Positions 13,429 through 21,348 of a stretch of DNA of 21,811 nucleotides are shown here, in pieces. Source of the stretch: Parasulfuritortus sp049322515 (GTDB taxonomy: Bacteria; Pseudomonadota; Gammaproteobacteria; Burkholderiales; Thiobacillaceae). The notes below the pieces were generated by a model. The model was given only the letters and a program-made list of their open reading frames with translations. It ran no database searches and was not told where the DNA came from. Within the stretch, counting starts at the first letter, position 1; the number at the start of each line of letters is the position of its first letter. The translations under genes were made by a program, and so were the position numbers. Location: contig JBMOQW010000005.1 in assembly GCA_049322515.1 (NCBI GenBank), positions 1-21,811 on the forward strand, in the 5' to 3' direction.

Positions 13429-14817
13429 CTAGGCGAAATAATCCAGCAGGCCGAGGCGTCTGACATCGCCCGGGCGGGCCTCGAGGTCGAGCCGACCAGA
13501 CGCTCCCCCCTCCAGCGGGTGGCCAGACGAGGCCGACTGGGCGGCGCGGTCGCGCTGGCTCTGGCTTTGATCATTCACCGAGGCCTGGCCCAAGGCAATG
13601 CCGACCCCACCCATCAATTCGCGCAGGCGCGGCAAAGCCGACTCCAGGGCTTCGCGCACCGCCGGATTGGCCGAGAAGAACTGTGCGCTGGCTTCGCCAC
13701 CGCTGACGTTCAAGCGCACTTCGACTGCCCCGAGGCTGGGCGGGTTGAGGATTAGTTCGGCGCTCTGCGTTTGCCGGCCGGCCATCCAGACCAGCTTGTC
13801 ACCCAACGCCTGGCTCCAGCCTGGGCTCTGGAACTGGGCGGGCACCTGCATGACCACACGTGCGGCTTCTCCGGGCACCGGGGGCCGCGCGGTGGTCGCC
13901 GCGAACGCCGACTCCACCCCCGCAGTCGGAGCCGGTGTCGCCCCTGGGCCTGTGGCCATGGCACCCAGCGTGGACTCGGACGTGAGCGTCGCGCTTGATG
14001 TCGCCATCCAAGCCGAGGACGACGTGTTGGAGGACGCGGGGACAGGCGCCGGCCTGCCTTCCGCAAGCGCGGGATCGCTCATGGGCGTTCGTCCGGTTCG
14101 CGCCGACTCCTCGGCCCCCACGCGGGCAAGGGCGGCAAACATTGCCTGGACCGGCGGCAACTTTTTGCCCTCGGCCACCGCCGGCTCCGTCGTTTCAGCC
14201 TGCGACCCGGCCGCCGCCGCCATCTCATCCTCAGGGAGGGCGCGCTGCGCAGAAGCGTTGCGCGTCTCTCCTGTCGGCAATGGGAAGGACAGGCGTCGAG
14301 CAGCCTCGGGCATCCCTGCCATCGCCTCGGCGGCGTCTGCAGGCGTGGCCTCGGCAGAGACCACCGGCCAAGCGGTCAAAGGCTCGCGCCCCCAGGGAGC
14401 AGCACGCCGCGCCGTTTCGTCAACCGCAGCGGATTCATCCAGGACCGAAGCCGATGCACCCCTTGCGCCAGACTCACCGGTGTCAGCCATCCAGCCCATA
14501 GGCAGGCTGGCAGCCACTTGGACTGGCAGGCCCACGGCCACAGCCGGCCGATCCTCCTCGCTCTGGAGCGTCTGTTCATCGAATGGCAGCGCTTTCGAGG
14601 CAACAGACGCCATGGATTCACTCACGACCAGGGTCAAACCCTTCATCCCCAGGACACCCGCGGCCACCTCGGCATCCCCCAGTCCCTCACCGGCCTGGCC
14701 AAACAAGGCCCCGGCCATTGCCCCCGCGAAGGAGGCCCCCGGCGTGTCACTGAAACCGGTCGGCAAGCCGCTGGATTGGCCGGCGGCAAAGGGAAGTCCG
14801 TGGATAGGTTGGATCAT
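13429..14817 (-). CDS. fliK: Flagellar hook-length control protein FliK
   Basis: A 462-aa protein measuring hook length and switching export specificity. The long alanine-, proline- and serine-rich N-terminal two thirds has little sequence conservation, as is normal for FliK. The conserved C-terminal hook-control domain spans about 350-430, with WSQALGDKLVWMAGR, AELILNPPSLGAVEVRLNVSGGEASAQFFS, and VREALESALPRLRELMGGVGIALGQASV. The start is uncertain: the ATG at 14817 (MIQPIHG) is chosen, but a GTG at 14871, 7 bp after fliJ, would add 18 residues. Neither has a good ribosome site. It follows fliJ as in the usual fliI-fliJ-fliK order. Confidence 0.9.
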   Translation of the reverse strand: MIQPIHGLPFAAGQSSGLPTGFSDTPGASFAGAMAGALFGQAGEGLGDAEVAAGVLGMKGLTLVVSESMASVASKALPFDEQTLQSEEDRPAVAVGLPVQVAASLPMGWMADTGESGARGASASVLDESAAVDETARRAAPWGREPLTAWPVVSAEATPADAAEAMAGMPEAARRLSFPLPTGETRNASAQRALPEDEMAAAAGSQAETTEPAVAEGKKLPPVQAMFAALARVGAEESARTGRTPMSDPALAEGRPAPVPASSNTSSSAWMATSSATLTSESTLGAMATGPGATPAPTAGVESAFAATTARPPVPGEAARVVMQVPAQFQSPGWSQALGDKLVWMAGRQTQSAELILNPPSLGAVEVRLNVSGGEASAQFFSANPAVREALESALPRLRELMGGVGIALGQASVNDQSQSQRDRAAQSASSGHPLEGGASGRLDLEARPGDVRRLGLLDYFA

Positions 14818-14878
14818 GGCAAGCGGCCCGGAGGGAAATTTTCCCTTACCAAGCTGCAAGATGCATGCCACCCCGTGA

Positions 14879-15334
14879 TCAGTGACGCTCGGTCAGCCTC
14901 GCCACGGCCGCCTTGCGGCCGGCGTACTCATCACTTTGCCGTTGTTCGCGTCGTTCCTGGCGCAGGGCTTCGCCCTTCATATGACGATCCTCCAACACTT
15001 CGAAGGATTTCACCTTCTGACGCAAGGCCAGCCAGCTTTCGTGGGCGGCCTGCCAGCGTGCATGCATCTGGTCGACTTCACCGACCTGATGCCGGATCGC
15101 CAAGTCCAGCTTGGCGAGAAAAGCATGGTAGTCACGCAACATCAGGATGTGCATGCCCCCCTGGCAGGTGTCGGCCAGGCGGCCCCGATACTCGACTCGG
15201 TAGCGCTCGAGTTCTTCCAGTTTCAAGCGCGCGGCGTCTTCCTTGCGCTTGATCATGAGCAACAAGCGCTCAGCGGCCTGCATCCGGTGCCGGGCATGAT
15301 CCAGCAAGGTTTGCAGGGGAAAGCGGGTGGCCAT
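14879..15334 (-). CDS. fliJ: Flagellar export chaperone FliJ
   Basis: A 151-aa, almost wholly alpha-helical coiled-coil protein. FliJ links the FliI ATPase to FlhA in the export apparatus. Typical features are the start FPLQTLLDHARHRMQAAERLL, the central MLRDYHAFLAKLDLAI segment, and the late SFEVLEDRHMKGEALRQERREQRQSDEYAGR. The ATG at 15334 shares its A with the TGA of the Trm112-family gene (TGATG), so its translation is probably coupled to an envelope gene rather than to fliI, which is absent from the window. Confidence 0.92.
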   Translation of the reverse strand: MATRFPLQTLLDHARHRMQAAERLLLMIKRKEDAARLKLEELERYRVEYRGRLADTCQGGMHILMLRDYHAFLAKLDLAIRHQVGEVDQMHARWQAAHESWLALRQKVKSFEVLEDRHMKGEALRQERREQRQSDEYAGRKAAVARLTERH

Positions 15335-15516
15335 CAGGTGGCCCGCTCCTCCGGGGCCAGACGACGCGCCTCTTCCTCGAGCATCACGGGAATGCCATCC
15401 CGGATCGGGAAAGCCAGGGCATCGGCATTGCAGACCAGTTCGCCGGCTTCCTTGCTGTAGACCAGGGGCCCCTTGCAGATCGGGCAGACGAGAATTTCCA
15501 GCAGCTTGCTATCCAT
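15334..15516 (-). CDS. ycaR: Trm112-family zinc protein (YcaR-like)
   Basis: A 60-aa protein of the Trm112 family, matching E. coli YcaR in length and pattern. It starts MDSKLLEILVCPICKGPL, with a CPxC pair at 11-14 and a further cysteine in ELVCNAD (29), then LAFPIRDGIPVMLEEEARRL. Eukaryotic and archaeal Trm112 activate methyltransferases; the bacterial role is less clear. It overlaps the lpxK end by 8 bp and shares one base with the fliJ start. The lpxK-ycaR pair is a common proteobacterial arrangement. Confidence 0.92.
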   Translation of the reverse strand: MDSKLLEILVCPICKGPLVYSKEAGELVCNADALAFPIRDGIPVMLEEEARRLAPEERAT

Positions 15517-16489
15517 GAAGGGATTCCAGTCGGGTAAGGAGATGGTGTTCTAGCCCCTCGGACAGGGTCGCGTCAACTGCGCAGGCCCACAGATCATCGC
15601 GCGCGAAACCGGCGCACTTCACGGCATCCTTCTCGGTCATCAGGGTGACCCCCTTGGGCAAATCGGCCTGACGATAGACATGATGATCCGGAAACGCACG
15701 GGCCTGGATGGCCAGCCCCAATCCGGAGAGTGCCGTGAAGAAGCGGTCCGGATGACCGATCGCCGCCACCACGTTGACCCGCCGGCCGCTGAAGTACTCG
15801 GCAGTCACGACCCAATCGGGCCGGGCCAGGTTGTAGAACCGGGGATTCTCCAGCTGCATCACGAAGTGGCTGTCCGGCACGCCGGGCACGGGTTCCAATC
15901 CGTTGATCACCACCGCATCCACTTCGGCCAACCGGATCAGGGGCTCACGCAGGGGGCCGGCGGGAAGCAAGCGGCCATTGCCGAACCCGCGTCGGCCGTC
16001 GACCACGACGATCTCGATGTCGCGGGCCAGGGCGAAATGCTGCAAGCCGTCGTCGGCAATGACGACGTCGACCTCGGGATGGGCCGCGAGCAAGGCCCGG
16101 CCCGTCGCGACCCGCTGCCGGCCGACCCACACCGGAACCCCGCTACGACGCGCCAGGAGCACGGGCTCGTCACCCACCGCTTCAGGGTGACTGTCCGACT
16201 GGGCTTCCCGGGGTGCCCCCCCCGGTGCGCCGTAGCCCCGGCTGATCACCCCGGGATGAAAGCCATGAACACGCAACCGCTGGACCAGCCAGAGCACCAG
16301 CGGCGTCTTGCCGGCGCCGCCCGCGACCAGGTTGCCGACCACGATCACCGGGACGGGCAGGCGCTCCGGCCGGGCATGCCGCCGGCGCAGCCGGGCGATC
16401 CAGTGATACAGCCAGGACAGTGGGATCAGCCAGGCACAGAAGCGGCCGCCACCATACCAGCAGGCATTCAGCCGGGCGTCAAGGCTCAA
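15509..16489 (-). CDS. lpxK: Tetraacyldisaccharide 4'-kinase LpxK
   Basis: Phosphorylates the lipid A precursor at the 4' position using ATP, in the inner membrane facing the cytoplasm. The 326-aa protein has an N-terminal membrane-associated helix (FCAWLIPLSWLYHWI), and a Walker A motif, GNLVAGGAGKT (52-62), with the family-typical following PLV. The DDGLQH motif is in VVIADDGLQHFALARDI, and EKDAVKC lies near the C-terminus. The start overlaps the exbD stop as ATGA. An eight-base homopolymer at 16216-16223 encodes part of a glycine/proline loop. The exbB-exbD-lpxK-ycaR order is a known envelope cluster; kdsB, a usual next gene, is missing here. Confidence 0.96.
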   Translation of the reverse strand: MSLDARLNACWYGGGRFCAWLIPLSWLYHWIARLRRRHARPERLPVPVIVVGNLVAGGAGKTPLVLWLVQRLRVHGFHPGVISRGYGAPGGAPREAQSDSHPEAVGDEPVLLARRSGVPVWVGRQRVATGRALLAAHPEVDVVIADDGLQHFALARDIEIVVVDGRRGFGNGRLLPAGPLREPLIRLAEVDAVVINGLEPVPGVPDSHFVMQLENPRFYNLARPDWVVTAEYFSGRRVNVVAAIGHPDRFFTALSGLGLAIQARAFPDHHVYRQADLPKGVTLMTEKDAVKCAGFARDDLWACAVDATLSEGLEHHLLTRLESLHG

Positions 16490-16914
16490 GGGGTGTCGGC
16501 CGCACCCGACTGGGTGACGAAGGTGACCCGGGGCAGGCCCTGCCGGCGCGCGGCATCCATCACCCGGATCACCGACTGATGCGCGGCCAGGGCGTCGGCA
16601 CTGATCACGATCACCGCGTCCTTGCGCCCGGCGGCTGCCTGGCCGAGCGCCGCCGCGATGCTCTCGACATCCTGGCCGGCGGGGCTGGCGCCATTGATCC
16701 GGTAGTTGCCGGAGGCGTCGATATCGACGGCCACCTGGGCCGGGGTTTCCTGTTGGCTGTCGCCGCGCGCCTCGGGCAGGTTGATCTGCAATTCAGCGAA
16801 GCGGGCGTAGGTGGTGGTGACCATGAGGAAGATCAGGATCACCAGCAATACGTCGATCAACGGAATCAGGTTGATCTCCGGCTCGTCCCGGGTCAGGCCG
16901 CGCTGGAAATTCAC
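16486..16914 (-). CDS. exbD: ExbD/TolR-family proton-channel protein
   Basis: A 142-aa bitopic inner-membrane protein. It has a short cytoplasmic start (MNFQRGLTRDEPEINLIPLID), the essential membrane aspartate Asp21 in the single helix (IPLIDVLLVILIFLMVTTTY), and a periplasmic domain with INLPEA and the VIVISADALAAHQSVIRVMDAARRQGLPRVTF pattern. With ExbB it forms the proton-driven motor energising TonB or a TonB-like partner. No tonB gene is present, so the partner is not known. It overlaps exbB and lpxK by 4 bp each, so the three are coupled. Confidence 0.92.
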   Translation of the reverse strand: MNFQRGLTRDEPEINLIPLIDVLLVILIFLMVTTTYARFAELQINLPEARGDSQQETPAQVAVDIDASGNYRINGASPAGQDVESIAAALGQAAAGRKDAVIVISADALAAHQSVIRVMDAARRQGLPRVTFVTQSGAADTP

Positions 16915-17516
16915 CGCCGCTCCCCATGCAGGAGTTCGACCAAGGTCAAGGCTTGTTGCTCCATCTCGACCAGCAAGGCATCGACCTTGCCCCGGAAGAA
17001 GCGATAGAAAATCATGCTCGGGATGGCCACGATCAAGCCAAATGCGGTGTTGTACAGGGCCACCGAAATGCCATGCGCGAGGGCGGCGGGATTGCCACCG
17101 GTCGGCGTCTGCGACCCGAAGATTTCGACCATGCCGACCACCGTGCCGAGCAGGCCGAGCAGCGGCGCAACCGAGGCGATGGTACCGAGGGTGGTCAGGT
17201 AGCGACCGAGGTCATGTGCCACCGCGCGCCCGGTTTCCTCGATCGACTCCCGCATCACTTCGCGGCTACTGGTGTGGTTGCGCAAGCCCGCCGCAAGGAC
17301 CCGGCCGAGCGGCGACCCCTCGGCGAGGGCGCGCAGGAAATTGCCGCTGGCCCCCTCGCGGCGCATCATTTCCAAGGTGTGTTCCAACAAGGTGGGGGGG
17401 ATGATCTGCTGCCGCCGCAGGGTATACGCGCGTTCGAATATGATGGCCAAGGCCACGATCGACGCAATGATGAGTGGCCAGATGGGCCAGCCCGCGGCTT
17501 CGATGAGGGCGATCAC
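16911..17516 (-). CDS. exbB: ExbB/TolQ/MotA-family proton-channel protein
   Basis: A 201-aa three-helix inner-membrane protein. Family signatures are the start IALIEAAGWPIWPLIIASIVALAIIFER, then the pair of helices LTTLGTIASVAPLLGLLGTVVGMVEIF and GISVALYNTAFGLIVAIPSMIFYRFF. The GTG at 17516 is chosen because AAGAGG (17528-17523 on the minus strand) lies 6 nt before it; a TTG six codons earlier would skip this site. A minus-strand CTGACG-17 bp-GATAAT (17562-17534) resembles a promoter, but its start point would fall inside the ribosome site, so it is doubtful. It is the first gene of the envelope operon that continues into fliJ. Confidence 0.92.
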   Translation of the reverse strand: MIALIEAAGWPIWPLIIASIVALAIIFERAYTLRRQQIIPPTLLEHTLEMMRREGASGNFLRALAEGSPLGRVLAAGLRNHTSSREVMRESIEETGRAVAHDLGRYLTTLGTIASVAPLLGLLGTVVGMVEIFGSQTPTGGNPAALAHGISVALYNTAFGLIVAIPSMIFYRFFRGKVDALLVEMEQQALTLVELLHGERR

Positions 17517-17600
17517 GCAATACCTCTTCAACAATTATCGAGAATGCGTGATTGTCCGTCAGCCGCCCCATGCAGGCAAGGCAGGCATGAGGCCGGGCCG

Positions 17601-17620
17601 GTCAGTGTATAATGACTGAC
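17601..17620 (+). promoter_or_regulatory. Inverted repeat around a TATAAT box upstream of pcnB
   Basis: GTCAGT (17601-17606) and ACTGAC (17615-17620) are perfect inverted repeats spaced by 8 bp, and the spacer contains a consensus TATAAT (17608-17613) 66 nt before the pcnB ATG. No good -35 box is seen at 16-18 bp. It could be a pcnB promoter with an overlapping operator, or an operator between the divergent exbB and pcnB genes. The rest of the 163-bp divergent gap shows nothing else clear. Confidence 0.4.
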
Positions 17621-17679
17621 GTTTTCAGGGTTCGCCCGCCTCCCCCACTTCGCACACGATCGCACGGACTCTCTACCGC

Positions 17680-19035
17680 ATGATACGCCGCTGGCTGCAC
17701 AAGGTGCTCGGCAAACCGGACGTCCCGACCAAGCCCCGCATCCTTGCCTTGGAACAACACGGCATCAAGCGCGATCAGATCCATCCCTGCGCCCTCAAGG
17801 TCACCCGCACCCTCAAGGAGCACGGCTATGCCGCGTTCGTGGTGGGTGGTGCCGTACGAGACTTGCTGCTGGGCCGTGCCCCCAAGGATTTCGACGTCGC
17901 CACCGACGCCACCCCGGAGCAGGTGCGCGTCCTGTTCCGCCGCGCGCGCCTGATTGGGCGCCGCTTCCAGATCGTGCACGTGTACTGCGGCCAGGACACC
18001 ATCGAGGTCACCACGTTCCGGGCCCACAGCCCCGCGGGCGAGGTCGACGAGGACCGGGTCACCGCCGCAGACGGCCTGATCTTGCGCGACAACGTGTTCG
18101 GCGCACAGCACGAAGACGCCATTCGGCGGGACTTCACCATCAATGCACTTTATTACGATCCAGAACAGCAGACGGTCTGGGATTACCATGGGGGCGTGGC
18201 CGATGCCGAGAAGCGCCTGTTGCGCATGATCGGCGAGCCGGCGACCCGCTTCCGCGAAGACCCGGTGCGCATGCTGCGTGCCGCCCGCTTCGCTGCCAAG
18301 CTCGACTTCCGGATCGATCCGGGCACCCGCGCCCCGATCGCTGAACTGGCGCCCATGCTGGAGCGCATCCCGGCCGCGCGTTTGTATGACGAAATGATGA
18401 AGTTGCTGCTCTCCGGGCACGCGGAGCGTGGCGTCCGGCAGTTGCGTGCCGAGGGTCTGCATCATGGCGTCCTGCCGATGCTCGATGCGATTCTGGATCA
18501 CCCCGAGCGCCACAAGTTTCTCCATGCCGCACTGCATGACACCGACGAACGCGTGCGGCATGGGCAATCGGCCTCCCCGGCCTTCATGCTGGCTTGCCTG
18601 CTCTGGTTCGATATGCAGGCGCACCATGAACAACTCTGTGCCGAGGGCCAGCCCGAAATGGCTGCGCTGCATGCCGCCATGGACCTCACCCTTGAACGGC
18701 AGCGCGCGGCCTTGGCGTTTCCGCGCCGTCTGGACGGCATGATCAAGGAAATCTGGGGCTTGCAGTCGCGCTTCATCCAACGCAGCGGTGGCCGGCCGTT
18801 CAGGCTGCTCAGCCACCCGCGTTTCCGGGCCGGCTACGATTTTCTGCTGTTGCGCGCCAAGGGCGGCGATGCCGCCGCCGACTTGGTCGAGTGGTGGGGT
18901 GTATTCCAGGACGCGAGCGAGGACGCTCGCCACCAGATGCTGCTCAACGTACCGGAAAGCGCCGGCAAGCGACGGCGTCGCAAACCGCGTCGGAAGCCTG
19001 CCCAAGCAGGCGTGCCAGCCAGCATTGATGGCTGA
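17680..19035 (+). CDS. pcnB: Poly(A) polymerase I PcnB
   Basis: Adds poly(A) tails to RNA 3' ends, which promotes decay. The 451-aa protein is a class II nucleotidyltransferase. The signature VVGGAVRDLLLGRAPKDFDVATDA spans 54-77, with catalytic aspartates in DFD (70-72). It is followed by RRFQIVHV, RRDFTINALYY, and RFREDPVRMLRAARFAAKL. PcnB rather than CCA-adding enzyme is favoured by the family-typical start (HPCALKVTRTLKEHGYAAFVVGG), the length, and the very basic C-terminal tail (GKRRRRKPRRKP). The tail overlaps the folK start by 8 bp, and pcnB-folK is a frequent proteobacterial pair. Confidence 0.95.
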   Translation: MIRRWLHKVLGKPDVPTKPRILALEQHGIKRDQIHPCALKVTRTLKEHGYAAFVVGGAVRDLLLGRAPKDFDVATDATPEQVRVLFRRARLIGRRFQIVHVYCGQDTIEVTTFRAHSPAGEVDEDRVTAADGLILRDNVFGAQHEDAIRRDFTINALYYDPEQQTVWDYHGGVADAEKRLLRMIGEPATRFREDPVRMLRAARFAAKLDFRIDPGTRAPIAELAPMLERIPAARLYDEMMKLLLSGHAERGVRQLRAEGLHHGVLPMLDAILDHPERHKFLHAALHDTDERVRHGQSASPAFMLACLLWFDMQAHHEQLCAEGQPEMAALHAAMDLTLERQRAALAFPRRLDGMIKEIWGLQSRFIQRSGGRPFRLLSHPRFRAGYDFLLLRAKGGDAAADLVEWWGVFQDASEDARHQMLLNVPESAGKRRRRKPRRKPAQAGVPASIDG

Positions 19036-19516
19036 AACGCACACCGCATTCATCGCCCTGGGCGCCAATCTTGGTGAACCTGCCCGGCAAATCGAGTCGG
19101 CCTTTGCCGCGCTGGACGGACTTGAGGGCACCCGGCTGACGGCCCGCTCCGCGCTCTATGTGAGCCACCCCGAGGGCTATCCGGAGCAGCCCGACTACCT
19201 CAATGCCGTCGCCCGGATCGATACGCGCCTGGGCCCCCGCCCCTTGCTCGGGCGCCTGCTCGACATCGAACAGTCGCATGGCCGCGAACGAACCTTCCGC
19301 AATGCGCCACGCACCTTGGATCTAGACATCCTGCTCTTCGACGCACTCGAAGTCGACGAGTGCGGTCTCCACATCCCTCATCCCCGGATGCATGAGCGCG
19401 CCTTCGTGCTCATCCCCCTAGCTGAGCTGGCGCCCGAACTGGTCATTCCCGGACAAGGCCCCCTGATGCGCCTGGTTGAAACCCTGCCGACAGATCGGGT
19501 GCGTCGTCTCATCTGA
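19028..19516 (+). CDS. folK: 2-amino-4-hydroxy-6-hydroxymethyldihydropteridine pyrophosphokinase FolK
   Basis: Transfers pyrophosphate from ATP to 6-hydroxymethyl-dihydropterin in folate synthesis. The 162-aa protein starts at the ATG at 19028 inside the pcnB 3' end, giving AFIALGANLGEP, the expected N-terminus. Substrate and magnesium residues are in the motif RTLDLDILLFD (95-105), and the following IPHPRMHERAFVLIPLAELAP is typical. A longer frame upstream is the pcnB shadow. The length fits the family. A 162-bp gap separates it from panB. Confidence 0.96.
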   Translation: MAETHTAFIALGANLGEPARQIESAFAALDGLEGTRLTARSALYVSHPEGYPEQPDYLNAVARIDTRLGPRPLLGRLLDIEQSHGRERTFRNAPRTLDLDILLFDALEVDECGLHIPHPRMHERAFVLIPLAELAPELVIPGQGPLMRLVETLPTDRVRRLI

Positions 19517-19678
19517 AGATCCCCGTGTCAGGTTGACGCCCCGCAGCAATGCGTCATGTCCCACGCGCCCGAGCCTGTGCAAGTGGCCTCGCCCCAGGCG
19601 GACTGTGTTTTCTGGACATGATTCATTTCGATTATCCTACCCGGCAACGCATCGCTTTCCACCATGGAGGAACACCGG
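19517..19678. other. Gap between folK and panB
   Basis: I see no convincing gene in these 162 bp. A GCCTG/CAGGC inverted repeat occurs around 19573-19599, without a U-run. The last 60 bases are more AT-rich and probably hold a panB promoter. GATTAT (19630-19635) is a possible -10 but has no good -35. Confidence 0.35.
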
Positions 19679-20458
19679 ATGTACCTGCCGCAACTGCTGC
19701 GCAAGCTTGACCTCGGCGAGAAACTCGTCGCGCTGACCTGCTATGACGCCAGCCTGGCCCGGGTCATGATCGACTCCGGCGTTGACATCCTTCTGGTGGG
19801 CGATTCCCTCGGCATGACCGTGCAAGGCCACGACTCCACGCTGCCCGTCTGCCTGGATGACATGACGTACCACACGCGTGCGGTCCGCCGAGGCGCGGGT
19901 CAAGGTTTCGTGATGGCCGACTTGCCCTTTGGCAGCTATCAAGGTTCCCTCGAACAAGCCTTTGCCGCCAGCGCCCGCTTGCTGTCAGCGGGTGCGAACA
20001 TGGTCAAGCTGGAGGGCGGGGCCATCATGGTCGACACCGTCAGTTTCCTGACCCAACGCGGCATCCCGGTGTGCGGTCATCTCGGCCTGCTCCCCCAGTC
20101 CGTGAACCAGACCGGTTACCGGGCCCAGGCCAAGGAATCGCGTGCCGCCCAGGAACTCCTGCGCGACGCCAGTTTGCTCGAAGACGCCGGTGCGGCCATG
20201 CTGGTGCTCGAAGCCATTCCCAGCCTGCTTGCCAGCGAAGTCACGCAATGCTTGCGCATTCCCACCATTGGCATCGGGGCAGGCGGACAGTGCGACGGCC
20301 AGGTCCTGGTCATCACTGACCTGCTCGGGCTGACCCCGAAGCCACCGCGCTTCGCCCGCAATTTCATGTCCGGCGCCGGCGATATTGCCACGGCCATCCA
20401 GCGTTATGTCGCCGCCGTCCGCACAGGCGAATTTCCCGGACCGGAGCATTGTTTCTGA
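19679..20458 (+). CDS. panB: 3-methyl-2-oxobutanoate hydroxymethyltransferase PanB
   Basis: Makes ketopantoate from ketoisovalerate and methylene-tetrahydrofolate, the first step of pantothenate synthesis. The 259-aa TIM-barrel protein keeps the metal and substrate residues: Asp42 (VGDSLGM), Asp81 (MADLPFGSY), Lys110 and Glu112 (MVKLEGG), His134 (GHLGLLPQS) and Glu178 (LEAIP). IGIGAG follows near the C-terminus. The ATG at 19679 has a strong GGAGGA (19666-19671) 7 nt upstream; an ATG at 19664 would place that ribosome site inside the gene. The stop shares a base with the panC start. It uses a folate cofactor and lies after folK, a sensible grouping. Confidence 0.97.
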   Translation: MYLPQLLRKLDLGEKLVALTCYDASLARVMIDSGVDILLVGDSLGMTVQGHDSTLPVCLDDMTYHTRAVRRGAGQGFVMADLPFGSYQGSLEQAFAASARLLSAGANMVKLEGGAIMVDTVSFLTQRGIPVCGHLGLLPQSVNQTGYRAQAKESRAAQELLRDASLLEDAGAAMLVLEAIPSLLASEVTQCLRIPTIGIGAGGQCDGQVLVITDLLGLTPKPPRFARNFMSGAGDIATAIQRYVAAVRTGEFPGPEHCF

Positions 20459-21291
20459 TGCAAGTCATGCACAATTCGAGCACGTTGCGCGCGGCCTTGC
20501 GTGGTATCGAGGACATTGCCTTCGTCCCCACCATGGGCAATTTGCATGACGGCCACATCGCGCTGGTCCGTCATGCCAAGCAACTCGGTGGTCCGGTCGT
20601 CACCAGCATTTTCGTCAACCCGTTGCAGTTTGGCCCAAACGAGGACTTCGAACGCTACCCGCGCACCTTGCCAGCCGACACTGAGCGCCTCACCCAGGCC
20701 GGGTGCGATTACCTCTTCGCACCATCCGTCGCCGAAATGTATCCGCAGCCACAGCGTTTCGTAGTCCAGCCCCCGTTGGCCAATGAATTGTGCGGCGCCT
20801 TCCGGCCAGGGCATTTCGCCGGTGTCTGCACCGTCGTACTGAAGCTCTTCAACATGGTCGCGCCCCGATATGCCCTGTTTGGCAAAAAGGATTACCAGCA
20901 GTGGTTTCTCCTCGACCGAATGACTCGGCAATTGAATTTGCCCATCGAGGTCATCGGCGCAGAAACGGAGCGTGCCGATGATGGACTGGCCCTTTCCTCA
21001 CGCAATGGTTATCTGACGGTAGAACAGCGCGCGGAAGCCATCCAGCTGTATCTTCAACTGTGCCAGATGCGGGATGCCCTGATCGGAGGGGAGCGCAATT
21101 TCAGAGCACTGGAACTAGCGGTCAGCGAGACGCTTGTCCAACGCGGCTGGCGTGTCGATTACTTTAGCGTCCGCGCCCAAACCACCTTGCTACCCCCCAC
21201 CCCGGACGACCGCAAGCTGGTGGTGCTGGGAGCCGCTTGGCTGGGCAACACGCGGCTGATCGACAACCTGGAAGTGACATTGCCCAGTTGA
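20458..21291 (+). CDS. panC: Pantothenate synthetase (pantoate-beta-alanine ligase) PanC
   Basis: Joins pantoate and beta-alanine using ATP. The 277-aa protein has the HxGH nucleotide motif HDGH (30-33) in PTMGNLHDGHIAL, VNPLQFGPNEDFERYPR, GHFAGVCTVVLKLFN, the FGKKDYQQ loop (141-148) and the KMSKS-equivalent LSSRNGYL (179-186). The ATG at 20458 overlaps the panB TGA as TGATG and matches the family start MQVMHN...LRAAL; a TTG three codons earlier is rejected. The panB-panC pair is a standard operon. It is closed by the terminator just downstream. Confidence 0.97.
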   Translation: MQVMHNSSTLRAALRGIEDIAFVPTMGNLHDGHIALVRHAKQLGGPVVTSIFVNPLQFGPNEDFERYPRTLPADTERLTQAGCDYLFAPSVAEMYPQPQRFVVQPPLANELCGAFRPGHFAGVCTVVLKLFNMVAPRYALFGKKDYQQWFLLDRMTRQLNLPIEVIGAETERADDGLALSSRNGYLTVEQRAEAIQLYLQLCQMRDALIGGERNFRALELAVSETLVQRGWRVDYFSVRAQTTLLPPTPDDRKLVVLGAAWLGNTRLIDNLEVTLPS

Positions 21292-21311
21292 ACAAAGCCC
21301 GGGATAAAAAT

Positions 21312-21341
21312 AAAAAAGCCCACCGAATGGTGGGCTTTTTG
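21312..21341. terminator. Strong bidirectional rho-independent terminator between panC and the rRNA operon
   Basis: AAAAAGCCCACC (21313-21324) pairs perfectly with GGTGGGCTTTTT (21329-21340) around a GAAT loop. On the plus strand it ends in a T-run that closes panC. On the minus strand it ends in T6 followed by ATTTTTA and closes the rRNA operon after 5S. Confidence 0.93.
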
Positions 21342-21348
21342 TTGGGAG

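Noticed and set aside
16486..17516. ExbB-ExbD as dedicated energisers of the B12 receptor in this window
   Set aside because: They sit about 14 kb away on the other strand, coupled to lpxK. There is no B12 riboswitch near them and no tonB, so a specific link to BtuB is not supported.
17602..19131. A 509-codon minus-strand frame opposite pcnB and folK
   Set aside because: The sense strand carries complete PcnB and FolK motifs; the antisense product has no family pattern and is a composition effect.
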